Source of the DNA: Hibiscus mutabilis
Taxonomy: Eukaryota > Streptophyta > Magnoliopsida > Malvales > Malvaceae
DNA: 64,000 bases
Direction: 5' to 3'
Assembly (NCBI GenBank): GCA_019671005.1
Contig: CM033726.1
Location: 682,001 to 746,000, forward strand
Shown: positions 22,315 to 34,409 of the stretch, piece after piece
Position numbering within the stretch: position 1 is the stretch's first letter
How the letters are laid out: each line of letters starts with the position of its first letter
Notes under the pieces: generated by a model
The model's input: the letters and a program-made list of their open reading frames with translations, nothing else
Told to the model about the DNA's origin: nothing
The model's database searches: none
Program-made: the position numbers and the translations under genes

Positions 22315-23859
22315 TCATTTCTTTGCCTTTGCGAACCTGAGGCATCGATATTTTTCGCCACTTACGGTGATTTCCAGTGCCCCATCTTGGTTATCTTGAT
22401 TCGATGCTGTTCCCATTAAGACGCTTTTTTCTTTTTCGAGGTTTTCTTTCTCCGCCTTCAGCCTAGCCTCTTGTCGGGCAATCTCCGCCTGGAAGATTGA
22501 AAATTATGTTCCGAAGAACAAAAAACTAGTCGAGCAACAGCAAGAGGACACACAAGTACACGTTTATGCAACTATGATGTACTTTCTATACGGCCATTAT
22601 GTTCAAACCATTCATGTGCATACTGAACATATTGGAAATTCCATTAAACCAGAGACCATGCATCTACAGATAATCAAACCACAATGAGTTTGGATTTGGA
22701 GTGTCTAACTCGACAACGATACTAGAAACGACTTAACAGCAGTGACTGTATTTCTACAGATGAGATTAGAATCGGGATTCGCTTTACGGATATGAATTAA
22801 TCAAAGTCATTTGTAAAAGAACTACCACTTTGATTCGAGTATTAAATGAAGATAAATGCATGCCAAAAGCCTATGAAGAGACGAATAAAACTTAAAATGA
22901 CTAAATATAGAAGAAGCAACACTAACAAAAATAATTTCATGAGCAATTTAGCAAATCAGCAACATGCCCTAATAAAGGAGTTATGATATACTTAGACTCA
23001 AATACGAGTGTCTGGTACGAATACGTGTTTGATACAAACATATTTCAAAATTCTGAAGTTCTCCCATGTATTTGGAAGGGCTTTAATGTATCATATCCCT
23101 ATATCCATGTACTGATTGATATACATGCCAGGCACGGCATCGGACACGGAAACTTCAAAAACATAGAAGAGGAAGCGCGGTTCAATGAACTGATCGAACA
23201 ACATGATCCATAATCAAGACATTAGATGCTCATATGCATTTGTCATCATCATTTTGGCAGGCTAAAAGCAGTAAGCAGATACATTTCCAGCAGATATCAA
23301 TGGACCTATTCTCCTACAAACCATTACTTCCAAGGCATATGGGGATGCTTTTACTAATCTAAGCCGAAAATTTGAACCAGACGAGACACTAAATCCTTTA
23401 AGTAAGGTCTGAGATTCGAATTCGAATACTAATGCTGTGAACGGAACAAATTGGATTTTCAGATACTCCTAATGGATCTTACCGATCCAGATTAGTCAGC
23501 TAACGGGTTCGATATCTAATAACATCCAATCATCAAATACCCTCCTAAATATCCATACTTATAAACCTCACTTTCCATGAACATTAGAAAATCTTAAAGA
23601 GCAGTTGTAACGCAAGGTAATCAATCAACTAAAATTCTCCATTTTTTAAAAAAATGGGCAAAAGAAAAAGAAAGCAGACCTCACGGCGGGAGAGCTCGGC
23701 CTTCCAGGCGGCTTCACGCTCGGCGACTTCACGCTCCCGTTCCTCGATGTAACTTTGCATCTCTCTCTCCTTCATTATCCGGTCCTGTATGTCGGCTTCC
23801 AAAGCCTCTTTCAGCTCCTCCACGAACTTATCGACCACCGCCTTGATTCTCAGCGACAT
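22315..23859 (-). CDS. Small coiled-coil protein, 117 aa, function unknown
   Basis: Two exons, 23859-23680 and 22488-22315, separated by a 1191-bp GT-AG intron, encode 117 residues. The start chosen is MSLRIKAVVDKFVEEL. An upstream in-frame ATG at 23889 would add ten residues without changing the body. Residues about 10-75 are an almost uninterrupted charged helix rich in Glu, Arg and Lys (for example EEREREVAEREAAWKAEL), strongly predicting a coiled coil. The C-terminal part reads ALEITVSGEKYRCLRFAKAKK. I recall similar short plant proteins but no assigned function. There is no signal peptide or membrane segment. The intron carries a SINE copy. Confidence 0.8.
23345..23525 (+). mobile_element. 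SINE family A, copy in an intron
   Basis: Contains CCTTTAAGTAAGGTCTGAG, a B-box-like GATTCGAATTC and the family tail GATTAGTCAGCTAACGGG. It lies antisense inside the intron of the coiled-coil gene. Confidence 0.55.
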
Positions 23860-24497
23860 CTTTGTAAAAGTTTCAAGTGAACAACACAACTGTTAGCTAC
23901 TGCCAAAATCAATCTTCAGCTGAGTTGATCGAACATCGATTGAAAACCCTTTGGTCCCGTTATGTGCAACGGAAAGAGAAACAAGAGAACAAAAAGCAAA
24001 TGGTGTTTCGCCGTATCAAGGCAAGGTATTGTTAATCGGCAAATCGCCGGAAAAGAACATTTTTCTTTTTGGAATTATTTTTTTTGAAGAATTCTTTTTG
24101 TTGTTAAAATGCGTGAACAAGGAAGAAACCAAATTCCCGACCTTTTGTTGTCTTATGGTTCAGGCCCACCTTGGGGCCTCATCTCTTCTCAGCCCACCAT
24201 GGGTGACCTTGAAAACGTTGCCTTCTCCTTTTTGTTTTGTCTTTTTGGCCTTAGAATTTTGAACGTTTTAAATCTTTAAATTATAACATCTGTTATAAAT
24301 AGCCCCTAATATTTTGGACGTTTCATCCTCATCCTTAAATTATAACTTTCATTTTAAATTTGATTTTACTTAAAAAATTAATAAATTTAATTTTTATCAT
24401 TTAAAAATTTTATCAATTTGATCTTTATTTTACTTTTAAACAATTTAACTCTCAATAAGAAAGAAACACATGTCATCATTTTATTGTTGAAAGTTAT

Positions 24498-24761
24498 GAG
24501 AAATTATATAATAGGCCCGGCTCGTCACGTCATTCATGGTCTCAACCAATAAAAATTATTCATTTCATTAATTTTTTATGTAATCTTCTTACCAAGTGAA
24601 TCTTTACTCATATTTACTGTAAATTAAATTAAAAAATATTTTTTTACCAAGTGAAGATTCATTTGGAAAAAAGATGACATGAAGAAATTAATGAAATGTA
24701 TAATTTTTATTGGTTGGGACCATAAATGACGTGGCGAGCCGGACCTATGATATAATTTCTC
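24498..24761. mobile_element. Foldback MITE with TIRs of about 100 bp
   Basis: Both ends read GAGAAATTATAT inward, then an ATAGG-CCGGCTCG-CACGTCAT block and CCAACCAATAAAAATTAT, as left arm and as reverse complement of the right arm. The arms pair closely, so the copy is fairly well preserved. Confidence 0.85.
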
Positions 24762-25019
24762 AGAAAATAGGGACGAGTCAAGCTATGTAATTGTTATATA
24801 ATTGAGGGGAAAAAACATACTCATATTTAAGGTATGTTTGTTTCACTGTAATTAATTTTCAAAAAATGAAGGGTGTAAAATGAATTATTCTAAAAACCAT
24901 TTTACAGTATTTGAATGAAATTGTATAACCATTTTTCATTGGGTGGTAAACTTTCATAAATAATTTATTTATTATAAAAATTTAATATATTATTTTTAAA
25001 ATCTCACAATAATTTAAGC

Positions 25020-25222
25020 GTAAAACTTTGATACACAGACTGTGTAAAATTAATTTTACACAAGCATGTGTATTTATACTATAAAAACTTGAATCTTATA
25101 TTTTTAACCCTAACCCTAAAAACTAAACCCTAAACCTTAAACCCTAAACTAAAACCATAACCCTTAAAACTAAAAGGCACGCGTAAACTAAAGTTTACAC
25201 GGTCTGTATCAACGTTTTTTCC
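25020..25222 (-). mobile_element. Telomere-like MITE, copy 2 (reverse)
   Basis: The best-preserved copy. The left end AAAACTTTGATACACAGACTGTGTAAAA and right end (reverse complement AAACGTTGATACAGACCG then TGTAAAC) form terminal inverted repeats. Between them are CCCTAAACCTTAAACCC-type telomere-like heptamers in the opposite orientation to copies 1 and 3. Confidence 0.7.
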
Positions 25223-25724
25223 ATAATTTAATTAATATAATTAAATTATTATTTTTATAATTTATAAATAAAATAGTAAAACTATTATATGTAAACAAAT
25301 ATAAAACCTAAATAAATGATAAAATTAAAAAAAAAATACATTGCAACACATACATATATATAATAATAATAAAATTAAAGAAAATTATGCAGAGTTAAAA
25401 ATAAACGTAAGATTTAGTGGAGATTAAGAGAAAATGAGTAATTAAATAGCCATAAAACCCGATTAAGCACACATCTATCGGCTCGGCTTCCCCTCCCTCA
25501 GCCAAATCAAATTCAAATACTCCTGGAGAAGAATTAGTCATTGTCCAAAATAAACAAAAATGCTCATTCAATCGCGCTCTCATTTTCTCCTTTAATCTGT
25601 ATGTTTGATTTCTAATGAATTCGCATTTCAGTTAACACTTCGGATCAGATCTGGAAAGAAGAAAAACAAATCATAATTAATCGAATAAAGGTGGTGTTAT
25701 TTACAGAAGCGACGTGAACGGACA

Positions 25725-28700
25725 ATGTTAGCTTCCCAAACGCTCGGAGGACCGTCGCGGTGCGGCCGTGTGCTAGGCCCGCCGCTCGACAAGATCATCA
25801 AGAACGCCGCGTGGCGGAAGCACACTCACCTCGTTTCCTCGTGCAAAGCTGCCCTCGACAAGCTCGAGACCCTCTCTGACACCGGCTTGACCGATCCGAC
25901 GTCTCCGCTGCTCGGCATTTCGTTTTCGGGCGCCAACTACGTCCTCAACCCGATCCAGCTCGCATTGGAAACAAATTACGCCAAAGTCTCCGAGCCCGCC
26001 CTTGAATGCACCTTCAAACTGTTCTCCTTCGGCCTGTTTTGCGGCGAGATCCATAACAGCGTATCCAATCCGATCCTGTACAAGATCGTCGAAGGCGTTT
26101 GCACTGTCGGCGGCATCGGCGAGGAATCGCTCGAGCTCCCGGTGTTACGAGTTTTGCTCTCCGCCATCCGATGCCCTTGCGTTTTGGTCCGTGGTGATTG
26201 CTTGCTTAACGTCGTTAGGACTTGTTATAACATATATTTACGCGGTCTAAACGGCACTAATCAGATCTGTGCTAAGTCCGTTCTAGCGCAGATTATGCTA
26301 ATTGTATTCACCCGAGCGGAGGAAGATTCCATTGATGTTCCGATCAAAACGGTGTTCGTCAGTGAGCTTTTAGAGTTTAGTGATAAGACTTTAAATGAAG
26401 GGAGTTCGATTTATCATTGTCAGAATTTTGTTAGCGAGGTTATGAATGCTAGTGAAGGGGTTCCGGATTTGAAGCTTTCGCAGCCGAGTAAGGATCATGA
26501 GTTGCAACATGTGGAGCTTAAACTGTCGAAATGGGAGGAGGTGGAGGAGATTGGGGAGGAAGAGACGAAGGAAGGGGCGGAAACGGGTTCTAGCGGGATT
26601 AGTAAAATTAGGGAGGACGGGTTTCTTGTTTTTAAGAATTTGTGTAAATTGTCGATGAAATTTTCTTCTCAGGAGAATGATGATCAGATCCTTTTGAGAG
26701 GAAAGACGCTATCTTTGGAGCTCCTCAAGGTTGTTATGGATAATGGGGGTTCCATTTGGCGATCGAATGTCAGGCAAGTAACTTTTATACTTTATGCACG
26801 TTGGGTTCTGATTTTAATAAATATCTATCGTTGTTTGTTACTTTGGGCTTTATTGGATTTCTCTTTCGCACGGTTCTTGGCCTGCTAGCAGGATTTTACG
26901 GGAGAAGGGTGAACTACTATTAGTAAGTTACATCAGAGATCGTTGAGAAGTAAAATTACAAAAAATTTAGAGCGTGCGAAATTATATTGGTAATAAAAAA
27001 TATAAAGACTGAAATTAAATTTTTTAAATAAATTTAAAATTTTTAGGGGCACCAACAACCAGTTGCTAGTGGAATGAGACACTGACGAGCCTCTGCAAAA
27101 CCCGATATGAATTAGTCGGAAGCACCCTCGGTCCATCCTGTGTAGCTAGTTGTTCCAAAAAATAAATAAAAGAGAAAAATGCTCGGAAAACCATCATCAT
27201 CTTGCTTTGTATATCATGTAGTATTGGTGATAAATAAGTAAATAACTCGTTTTTCTGCAGTCTTCAGTTGAATAATTCTAGTGTTATATTATGTGATACA
27301 AAAATGCAGGTTTCTTAACGCAATTAAGCAGTTTCTTTGCTTATCATTGTTAAAAAACAGTGCATTGTCAGTGATGACGATTTTCCAGCTCCAGTCTTCT
27401 ATTTTTATGAGCTTGTTAACGAAATATAGAACAGGGTTGAAAGATGAAATTGGAATATTCTTTCCTATGCTTGTCCTCCGAGTTCTGGAAAATGTTCTAC
27501 AGCCAAGTTTTGTACAAAAGATGACGGTCCTTAACCTACTGGAAAAGATTGCTGCAGATTCACAGATTACCATTGATATATTTGTGAACTATGACTGCGA
27601 TGTGGATTCACCAAACATATTTGAAAGGTATGTCGCCCCTAATAATTTTTCATACTAGTGTTTGACATGGCTGCTGCTTTCATGTCATCTAATGTGTTAA
27701 TCATGTCATATTTTATGTATAAGCATTCAACGATCATTTGTGAAATCCTATATGAATTTGAAAACTATTCATAATTTTTCGCAAAAAGTAGGTCAACATG
27801 GGATTTAACTCTAGCACCAATTTTATTTAATGTTCCAATTGCATGCATAAACGGACACATAGTTTTATGTAAGGGGTACGAACTTTTATACTTAATAAAA
27901 TTATATGGGAATTTGAAAATATAGGGATACGAGATTAGATTATCAATATAAAATACAAAGAAAATTTAAAATTTTCAGAGATGCAATTGCACCTAGCACA
28001 CCTCGGTCCATACCTGATTCCATGACTTCACCTTCATGTCTAATGTAACATTTTAACTCACATTCTTTTCTTCCTCAATAACAAACTTCAGTGAACTGTG
28101 TTAAAAAATCTTGTTATCCATTCATATGTGAAATCATCTGTAAAAGCGAAACCTATTCTGCTCTGTCAAATTTTGCACAGAGATAGTAGCTGAACTCAAG
28201 AACCTGTCATTTGGTGTTGTTCTCAGAGCTTGCTTTAGCATCTCTTCTATGTATTTTGTTTTCTTAAAAATACTGTTCTTTATTTCTTAGTGTGTTGCAC
28301 TTAATAAAAATGTATTAAAACTCTTATAATTCCCTCAGATATTTGCAGGATTGTCAACGGCCTTCTGAAAACAGCTCTAGGACCGCCACCTGCTTCAACC
28401 TCAACCTTGTCTCCAGTCCAGGATATTACTTTCCGGCATGAATCAGTAAAGTGTTTGGTTAGCATCATTAAGTCGATGGGAGCTTGGATGGACCAAAAGC
28501 TGACCATCCAAAAGCTGACAGTAAGTGATTCTGTCTTGCGTAAGAGCTTCAAGAGTGACACTTCGTTAGAACGCTATTCGAATCTGACTGCAGAAGATGG
28601 AACAGTCCCTGATTGTGAGTTGCAGCAAGAAATGAATTCTGAATTGTCAAATGCTGCTACACTTGAGCAACGACGGGCTTACAAAATTGAACTTCAGGTT

Positions 28701-31700
28701 AGTGGATGTTTTGAGTTGGAATCGAGCATGACTGTGTCTTCATGTACAACATAATTATTTAGCATCCAAATTAATTAATATATGTTCAGTTTTCTCCTTT
28801 TCTTCTAAAGATTGGTTTTAGTGACAGCTTTACTGGATTATACGCAGAAAGGTGCCTCGTTGTTTAACAGGAAGCCTTCGAAAGGCATTGAGTTTCTTAT
28901 AAACACCAAAAAGGTTGGCAAGTCTCCGGAGGAGGTGGCTTCTTTTCTGAAGAGTAACACTTCTGGGCTGAATGAAACCATGATCGGTGATTATTTGGGT
29001 GAAAGGGAGGAATTTGCTTTGAAAGTCATGCATGCTTATGTAGATTCATTTGATTTCAAATCTATGGATTTTGGTGAAGCAATAAGGTTCTTCCTACAAG
29101 GCTTCAGGTTACCAGGAGAAGCACAGAAAATTGACCGCATCATGGAAAAATTTGCAGAGCGCTATTGTAAATGCAATCCTAACTCATTTACTAGTGCAGA
29201 TACTGCCTACGTACTGGCATATTCTGTCATAATGCTCAACACCGATGCCCATAATAGCATGGTCAAAGAGAAGGTTTGTTTCTCAGACCTTATTTTGTTT
29301 CTTCGGCTCACTATCAAATTGTGAGCTCTTGTATACTTGCTTGCATATATATATATATGTATTCGTCCTTTTAAGAACCCCTTAATGAACATCTCCCTGT
29401 AATCTTGCATATCTTGTTCTTAAATATACATGGATAAAATTTACAAGTGATTTGATTCTGTTCTTATTTCTATTTTATGTTGATTTTGTATTCAGATGAC
29501 CAAGTCTGAATTCATTCGAAACAACCGGGGAATAGATGATGGCAAGGATTTACCTGATGAGTATCTTGGTGCTCTTTATGATCAAATTGTGAACAATGAA
29601 ATTAAGATGAATGCTGATTCTTCAGTTCCTCAAAGCATGCAGGTGAACAGCTTAAATAAGTTATTGGGTTTGGACGGTATACTCAATTTGGTCAGTTGGA
29701 AGCAAGCAGAAGAAAAGGCATTGGGTGCAAATGGGCTTCTTATAAGACAAATCCAAGAGCAGTTTAAGGCAAAGTCAGGAAAATCAGAGTAAGTTTTAAT
29801 CTAATACATTTTTAAGATGGTTGGTTGGACAAGGAATAGTAGATGTTCGGCACTTTTATACATCAAATTTATGTCTTGAATCGTAGTCTCAATTCGATAG
29901 TTTTGACAGTGTTCCTTCTTTATACAATTTGTCTGTGAGCTTCAGATGAGTTTTTTACATGTTTTGAGTAGAAATGTTATAATACATTTTCTGCATGCCA
30001 CAGGTTATAATATACAATCTTCATCCTCCTGTTTTAAATTGATTTCTTTTTTCATTTCCCATCCTAAATTTTCCCAGACGACCTACATAATATTTGTTGC
30101 CTTTTTTCTTTGCTGTTGCAGGTCTGTTTATCATTCTGTTTCGGATGTAGCAATCTTGAGGTTTATGGTGGAGGTCTGCTGGGGACCTATGCTGGCTGCA
30201 TTCAGTGTCACTCTTGACCAGAGTGACGATAGAATTGCTACCACTCAATGCTTACAGGGTTTTCGACGTGCTGTTCATGTAACTGCAGTAATGGGAATGC
30301 AGACACAGAGAGATGCTTTTGTTACATCAACGGCAAAGTTCAACTTTCTCCATTGTGCTGCCGACATGAAACAAAAGAATGTTGATGCTGTAAAAGTGAG
30401 TAGTTTTTGTTTGCACATAATGACAAAGAATCAAATCTTTCCCCTTGTTTTCTTATAAGCTATACCACACGAAAGAGTTAGAATTGCAGCATCTCAATGT
30501 TTCCATGCACAGCCTTGCACTGCAGATATAAAACAGTTCTTTTGTTGTGCTTCATGTTTCATCCTTTTATAGTTCCTTATTCTTGGATTTTGCTTAACTG
30601 TGGAACATCACTCGAAGTAGAACCAATTAGCAAATTGTGATGGTTGAATAATAGAAGATTTCCAATTTTTGTTAGTAAAGTAGATGTGAAAATGCATCAA
30701 ATTTTGTTAGCAATATTTTCATGTCTATAGTGTAAGTTTCTTTCTGTGATGTGTTCTTTATATCTCACTTTTTGAAACATTTTACAATATAGGCAATAAT
30801 ATCTATTGCCATTGAAGATGGTAACCATCTTCAGGAAGCTTGGGAGCATATATTGACATGCCTGTCCAGAATTGAGCATTTGCAACTGTTGGGGGGAGAA
30901 GGTACACCAACTGATACATCTATTTTATATGTGCCTAAGACGGAAATCGATAAAAAGTTGCCAAAACCTCAATCTCTGAAGAGAAAAGGATCACTCCAGA
31001 ATCCAGCTGTAATGGCAGTTGTCCGAGGAGGTTCGTATGATAGTAGCACTGTTGGAGTCAACAGTTCAGGACTGGTAACTCAAGAGAAGATTAATCACGT
31101 CATTGCAAACTTAAACTTATTGGACCAGATAGGAAGTTCGGAGTTGAACCATGTTTTCGTAAATAGCCAAAGATTAAACAGTGAAGCCATAGTGGCATTT
31201 GTGAAGGCACTTTGCAAAGTTTCTATATCGGAGTTGCAGTCTACAACGGAACCTCGTGTTTTTAGCCTCACAAAACTAGTTGAAATTGCGTAAGATTCCT
31301 AATAGACACCTCTAGTTTTTCAGCTTCAAAGATAATTTTTTCCTAGCTCTCTCTGTATCTCCCTCCTCTGTGTGCATATGGAGAGTGCTTATTCTGGAAT
31401 GTTTTGTTGCAGGCATTACAATATGAACCGCATCAGATTAGTTTGGTTTCGCATATGGGATGTTCTCTCTGATTTCTTTGTTTCTGTTGGTCTGTCCGAG
31501 AGTTTATCAGTAGCAATTTTCGTGATGGATTCATTGCGGCAACTTGCTATGAAATTCTTAGAACGTGAGGAGCTGGCAAATTACAATTTCCAGAATGAGT
31601 TTTTGAAGCCATTTGTGATTGTTATGCAAAAAAGCAAATCTATAGAAATAAGGGAATTGATAGTTCGATACGTTTCTCAGATGGTCCTCAGCCGTGTCAG

Positions 31701-33668
31701 TAGTGTGAAATCTGGATGGAAAAGTGTCTTTATGGTATGCTAATGGCTCATATATGACTTCTGTTGTCATGCAGCTCCAACAGCCTTTTCTTTTCACACT
31801 AGTTTGTCTTTGTTTTTCCTCAGGTGTTCGCAGCTGCTGCTGTGGATGAGCGGAAGAGTATTGTCCTGCTAGCGTTCGAGACCATGGAAAAAATAGTTCG
31901 CGAATACTTTCATCATGTAACCGAGACAGACGCTGCCACTTTTACTGACTGTGTAAGATGCCTCATCAAGTTCACAAATAGCAGGTTTGACAGTGATGTT
32001 AGCCTTAATGCTATTGCGTTTCTCCGGCTTTGTGCCGTCAAACTTGCTGAGGGAGGGCCTGTTTGTGCGGATAAGAGCTCCGATGACGGTTCATACATCT
32101 CGGTCGTAACTAAGAAAGATTCTGATCTACAAAGTTTTGCTGATATGGATGATCAGGCATCCTTTTGGGTTCCTTTGCTATTAGGTAACCTGCTAGTTTA
32201 TTTACCTGCATATGGATGACAAAATAGGCTAATTATATGGTTCAACATGTATATGCCACCTTTTGAACCTTTGCTTTTTTAAGTTAAAATTTTGATATGT
32301 TGTTCCAGGTTTATCAGAACTAACATCCGACTCGAGGTTAGCTATCCGAAAAAGTTCGATGGAAGTGCTTTTCAACGTCCTGAAGGATCATGGTCATCAA
32401 TTCTCACAAACATTCTGGATTGCTGTTTTTAACTCTGTTGTTCTCCCCATATTTAGTGGTGCATCTCCTGTAACACAGGGTTCACCAACTTCGAAATCCC
32501 CTCGTTCCGATGGAAGTCCATGGGATGTAGAAACTTCTGTCGCGGCAACGCAGAGTCTCGTGGATCTTTTTATAAGTTTTTACAATGTATTGAGGTCCCA
32601 ACTACCAAATCTGGTATCTGTAATGGCAGGATACTTAAAGAGTTCAATACAGGGCCCTGCAAGCACCGGGGTCTCGGCGATGTATCGTTTAACAGTAGAG
32701 TTAGGAAGCAGACTTACCAAAGACGAATGGCAGGAAATCCTACTAGCCATAAAAGAAGCTGCCTCGGCGACATTGCCTGGGTTTATGAAAATTTTGAGAA
32801 CTATGGATGACATCAAGTTGCCCGAGAGTTCTCGATTCTCTACTACCACTACCGAAACAAGTTCCGAGCAAGGCTTGACCAAGGACGACATCGAGGACGA
32901 TAATCTGCAGACCGCGGCTTACGTGATTTCGAAAATGAAGAGTTATATCGCCGTCCAGCTGCTCATCATGCAGGTTCTCCCATCACACAGCTTCCATTCT
33001 AGCATGCTAATAATGACACATTTGACATGACCATATTTGTTTTGAACTCATCATTTCAGGTTATAACGGACATGTACAAATTGAACCTATACTTCCTGGC
33101 AGCTCCCAACATACATGTCATCATCGAGACATTTTCTTCCATTACATCCCATGCTCAGCAACTGAACTCGGAGACCGTCCTGCAGAAGAAAATAAAGAAA
33201 ATATGCTCGGTCCTGGAGTGCTCCGAACCGCCCGTGGTCCACTTCGAGAACGAGGCGTATCAAAATTACCTCAGCTTCCTCCAAGATTTGATAAAAAACA
33301 ATCCATCCATCTCTAGGGAGTTGAACCTAAGATCACTGGTGGCAGTGTGTGAAAAAATACTACTGATATACCTTAGCTGCACCGATTACAACTACGCGCG
33401 GGATAAGAAATCGGTCGAGATGCCGGTAACACATTGGATTCTCCCATTGGGAATAGCCAGAAAGGAAAAGATGGCAGCTAGAACTCCTCTGCTTGTGTCA
33501 GCATTGAAGGCATTGATTTGTTTGGACAGGGATTCCTGCAGAAATTGCATTGCAGACATCTTTCATCTGTTGGTCAATCTGGTCCGAAGCGAGCATAGCT
33601 CGACCGAAGTTCAACATGCTCTAAGCAACATATTCCAGGAATGTATAGGTCCAATAATAATGCAGTAA
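25725..33668 (+). CDS. BIG4: BIG-type ARF guanine-nucleotide exchange factor (BIG4-like)
   Basis: Eleven exons (25725-26773, 27310-27627, 28349-28697, 28848-29273, 29496-29788, 30122-30395, 30793-31289, 31413-31734, 31824-32184, 32309-32973, 33060-33668) join in phase to 1720 residues, the normal size for plant BIGs. The N-terminus (CGRVLGPPLDKIIKNAAWRK) is the DCB region. The HUS-type region lies at about 400-560. The Sec7 domain begins near residue 580 (NRKPSKGIEFL) and carries catalytic Glu663 in FRLPGEAQKIDR and the SVIMLNTDAHN motif. C-terminal HDS-type regions follow. BIG proteins load GTP onto ARF1 at the trans-Golgi, driving coat recruitment, secretion and auxin-carrier recycling. Intron 1 uses a GC donor (AG/GCAAGT at 26774). 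The match is to BIG1-4, not BIG5. Assignment to BIG4 rests on recalled gene order. No lesion found. Confidence 0.93.
27050..27130 (+). mobile_element. SINE family A scrap in BIG intron 1
   Basis: Holds CAGTTGCTAGTGGAATGAGA joined directly to the GAGCCTCTGCAAAACC and ATGAATTAGTCGG tail. The middle of the element is deleted. Confidence 0.5.
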
Positions 33669-34119
33669 GTCCATTGTGTTGCAGAAATATTACATGTTTA
33701 TTATTTGCCATTATCACAATTTTGAACATTATATATAGCTTTTGCCATGATGAGAATCCAGGAGCCAAGACACAATATACAACTCCATGTTTATTTATTT
33801 TAGTATTTCTTGATTATATAAATTGAAATTTTCTTCGAACTTAAAGTTATTTTGCTCCCCATGCCCTCTATGGAATTTATGTCATTCATGTAAAAGCTAA
33901 GCGAACGCTCAACTCCCGAATTAAAGTTCAGTTGATGATACTATTTGAAGCACTGTCGGTATAAAAATTTTTTAAAACAAATATGCATATTTTAACTCCA
34001 CAATATAAAATCTAAATTTTTAACATTTAACCCTAAAACTCTAAACACTAATCCTTAAACCTTAAATTCTATCCTTAAACCCTAAATACTAAACTTTAAA
34101 TTAAATCTCTAAACCCTAA

Positions 34120-34377
34120 GACTTTGTTTGCGGTTGAGGTGACAAAATCAAGGTTTAGGGCAAACCAATGTTTGAGAAGCTAGAAAAACTAGCTTTTGCA
34201 AACCAAGGTTTGAGAAGCTAGTTTGGGGGGGAAACCAAAATTTTGACACTCAAAAGCTGCCTGTTTTTGGTTGCTTCTGGACAAACCAAGGTTTTGACAC
34301 TCAAAAGTTGCATGTTTTTTGTTGCTTCTGGCTTCTCAAACTGGCTTTTCCACTCAACCTCAACCGCAAACAGGTCC
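34120..34377. mobile_element. Tourist-like (PIF/Harbinger) MITE with TAA target duplication
   Basis: The 258-bp element has ends GACTTTGTTTGCGGTTGAGG and (reverse complement of the right end) GGACCTGTTTGCGGTTGAGG. TAA lies directly outside both ends (34117-34119 and 34378-34380). A 3-bp TAA/TTA duplication and a G-rich CTGTTTG end are the known signature of the family. It contains a partial internal duplication. Confidence 0.75.
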
Positions 34378-34409
34378 TAAGTTAGAGCCACTTGTGGGAA
34401 ATTAAATTT

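Larger units (their letters stand above)
23860..25724. other. Intergenic region between divergent genes
   Basis: The leftmost part is upstream of the coiled-coil gene (minus strand) and the right part is upstream of the BIG gene (plus strand), so both promoters must lie here. Two short elements (24498-24761 and 25020-25222) sit between them. No clear TATA box was found within 200 bp of either start. Open frames at 23951 and 25395 have no coding character. Confidence 0.6.

Noticed and set aside
25773..26054. Antisense frame opposite the first BIG exon
   Set aside because: The GC-rich coding exon leaves the other strand open. The sense frame matches a conserved protein.
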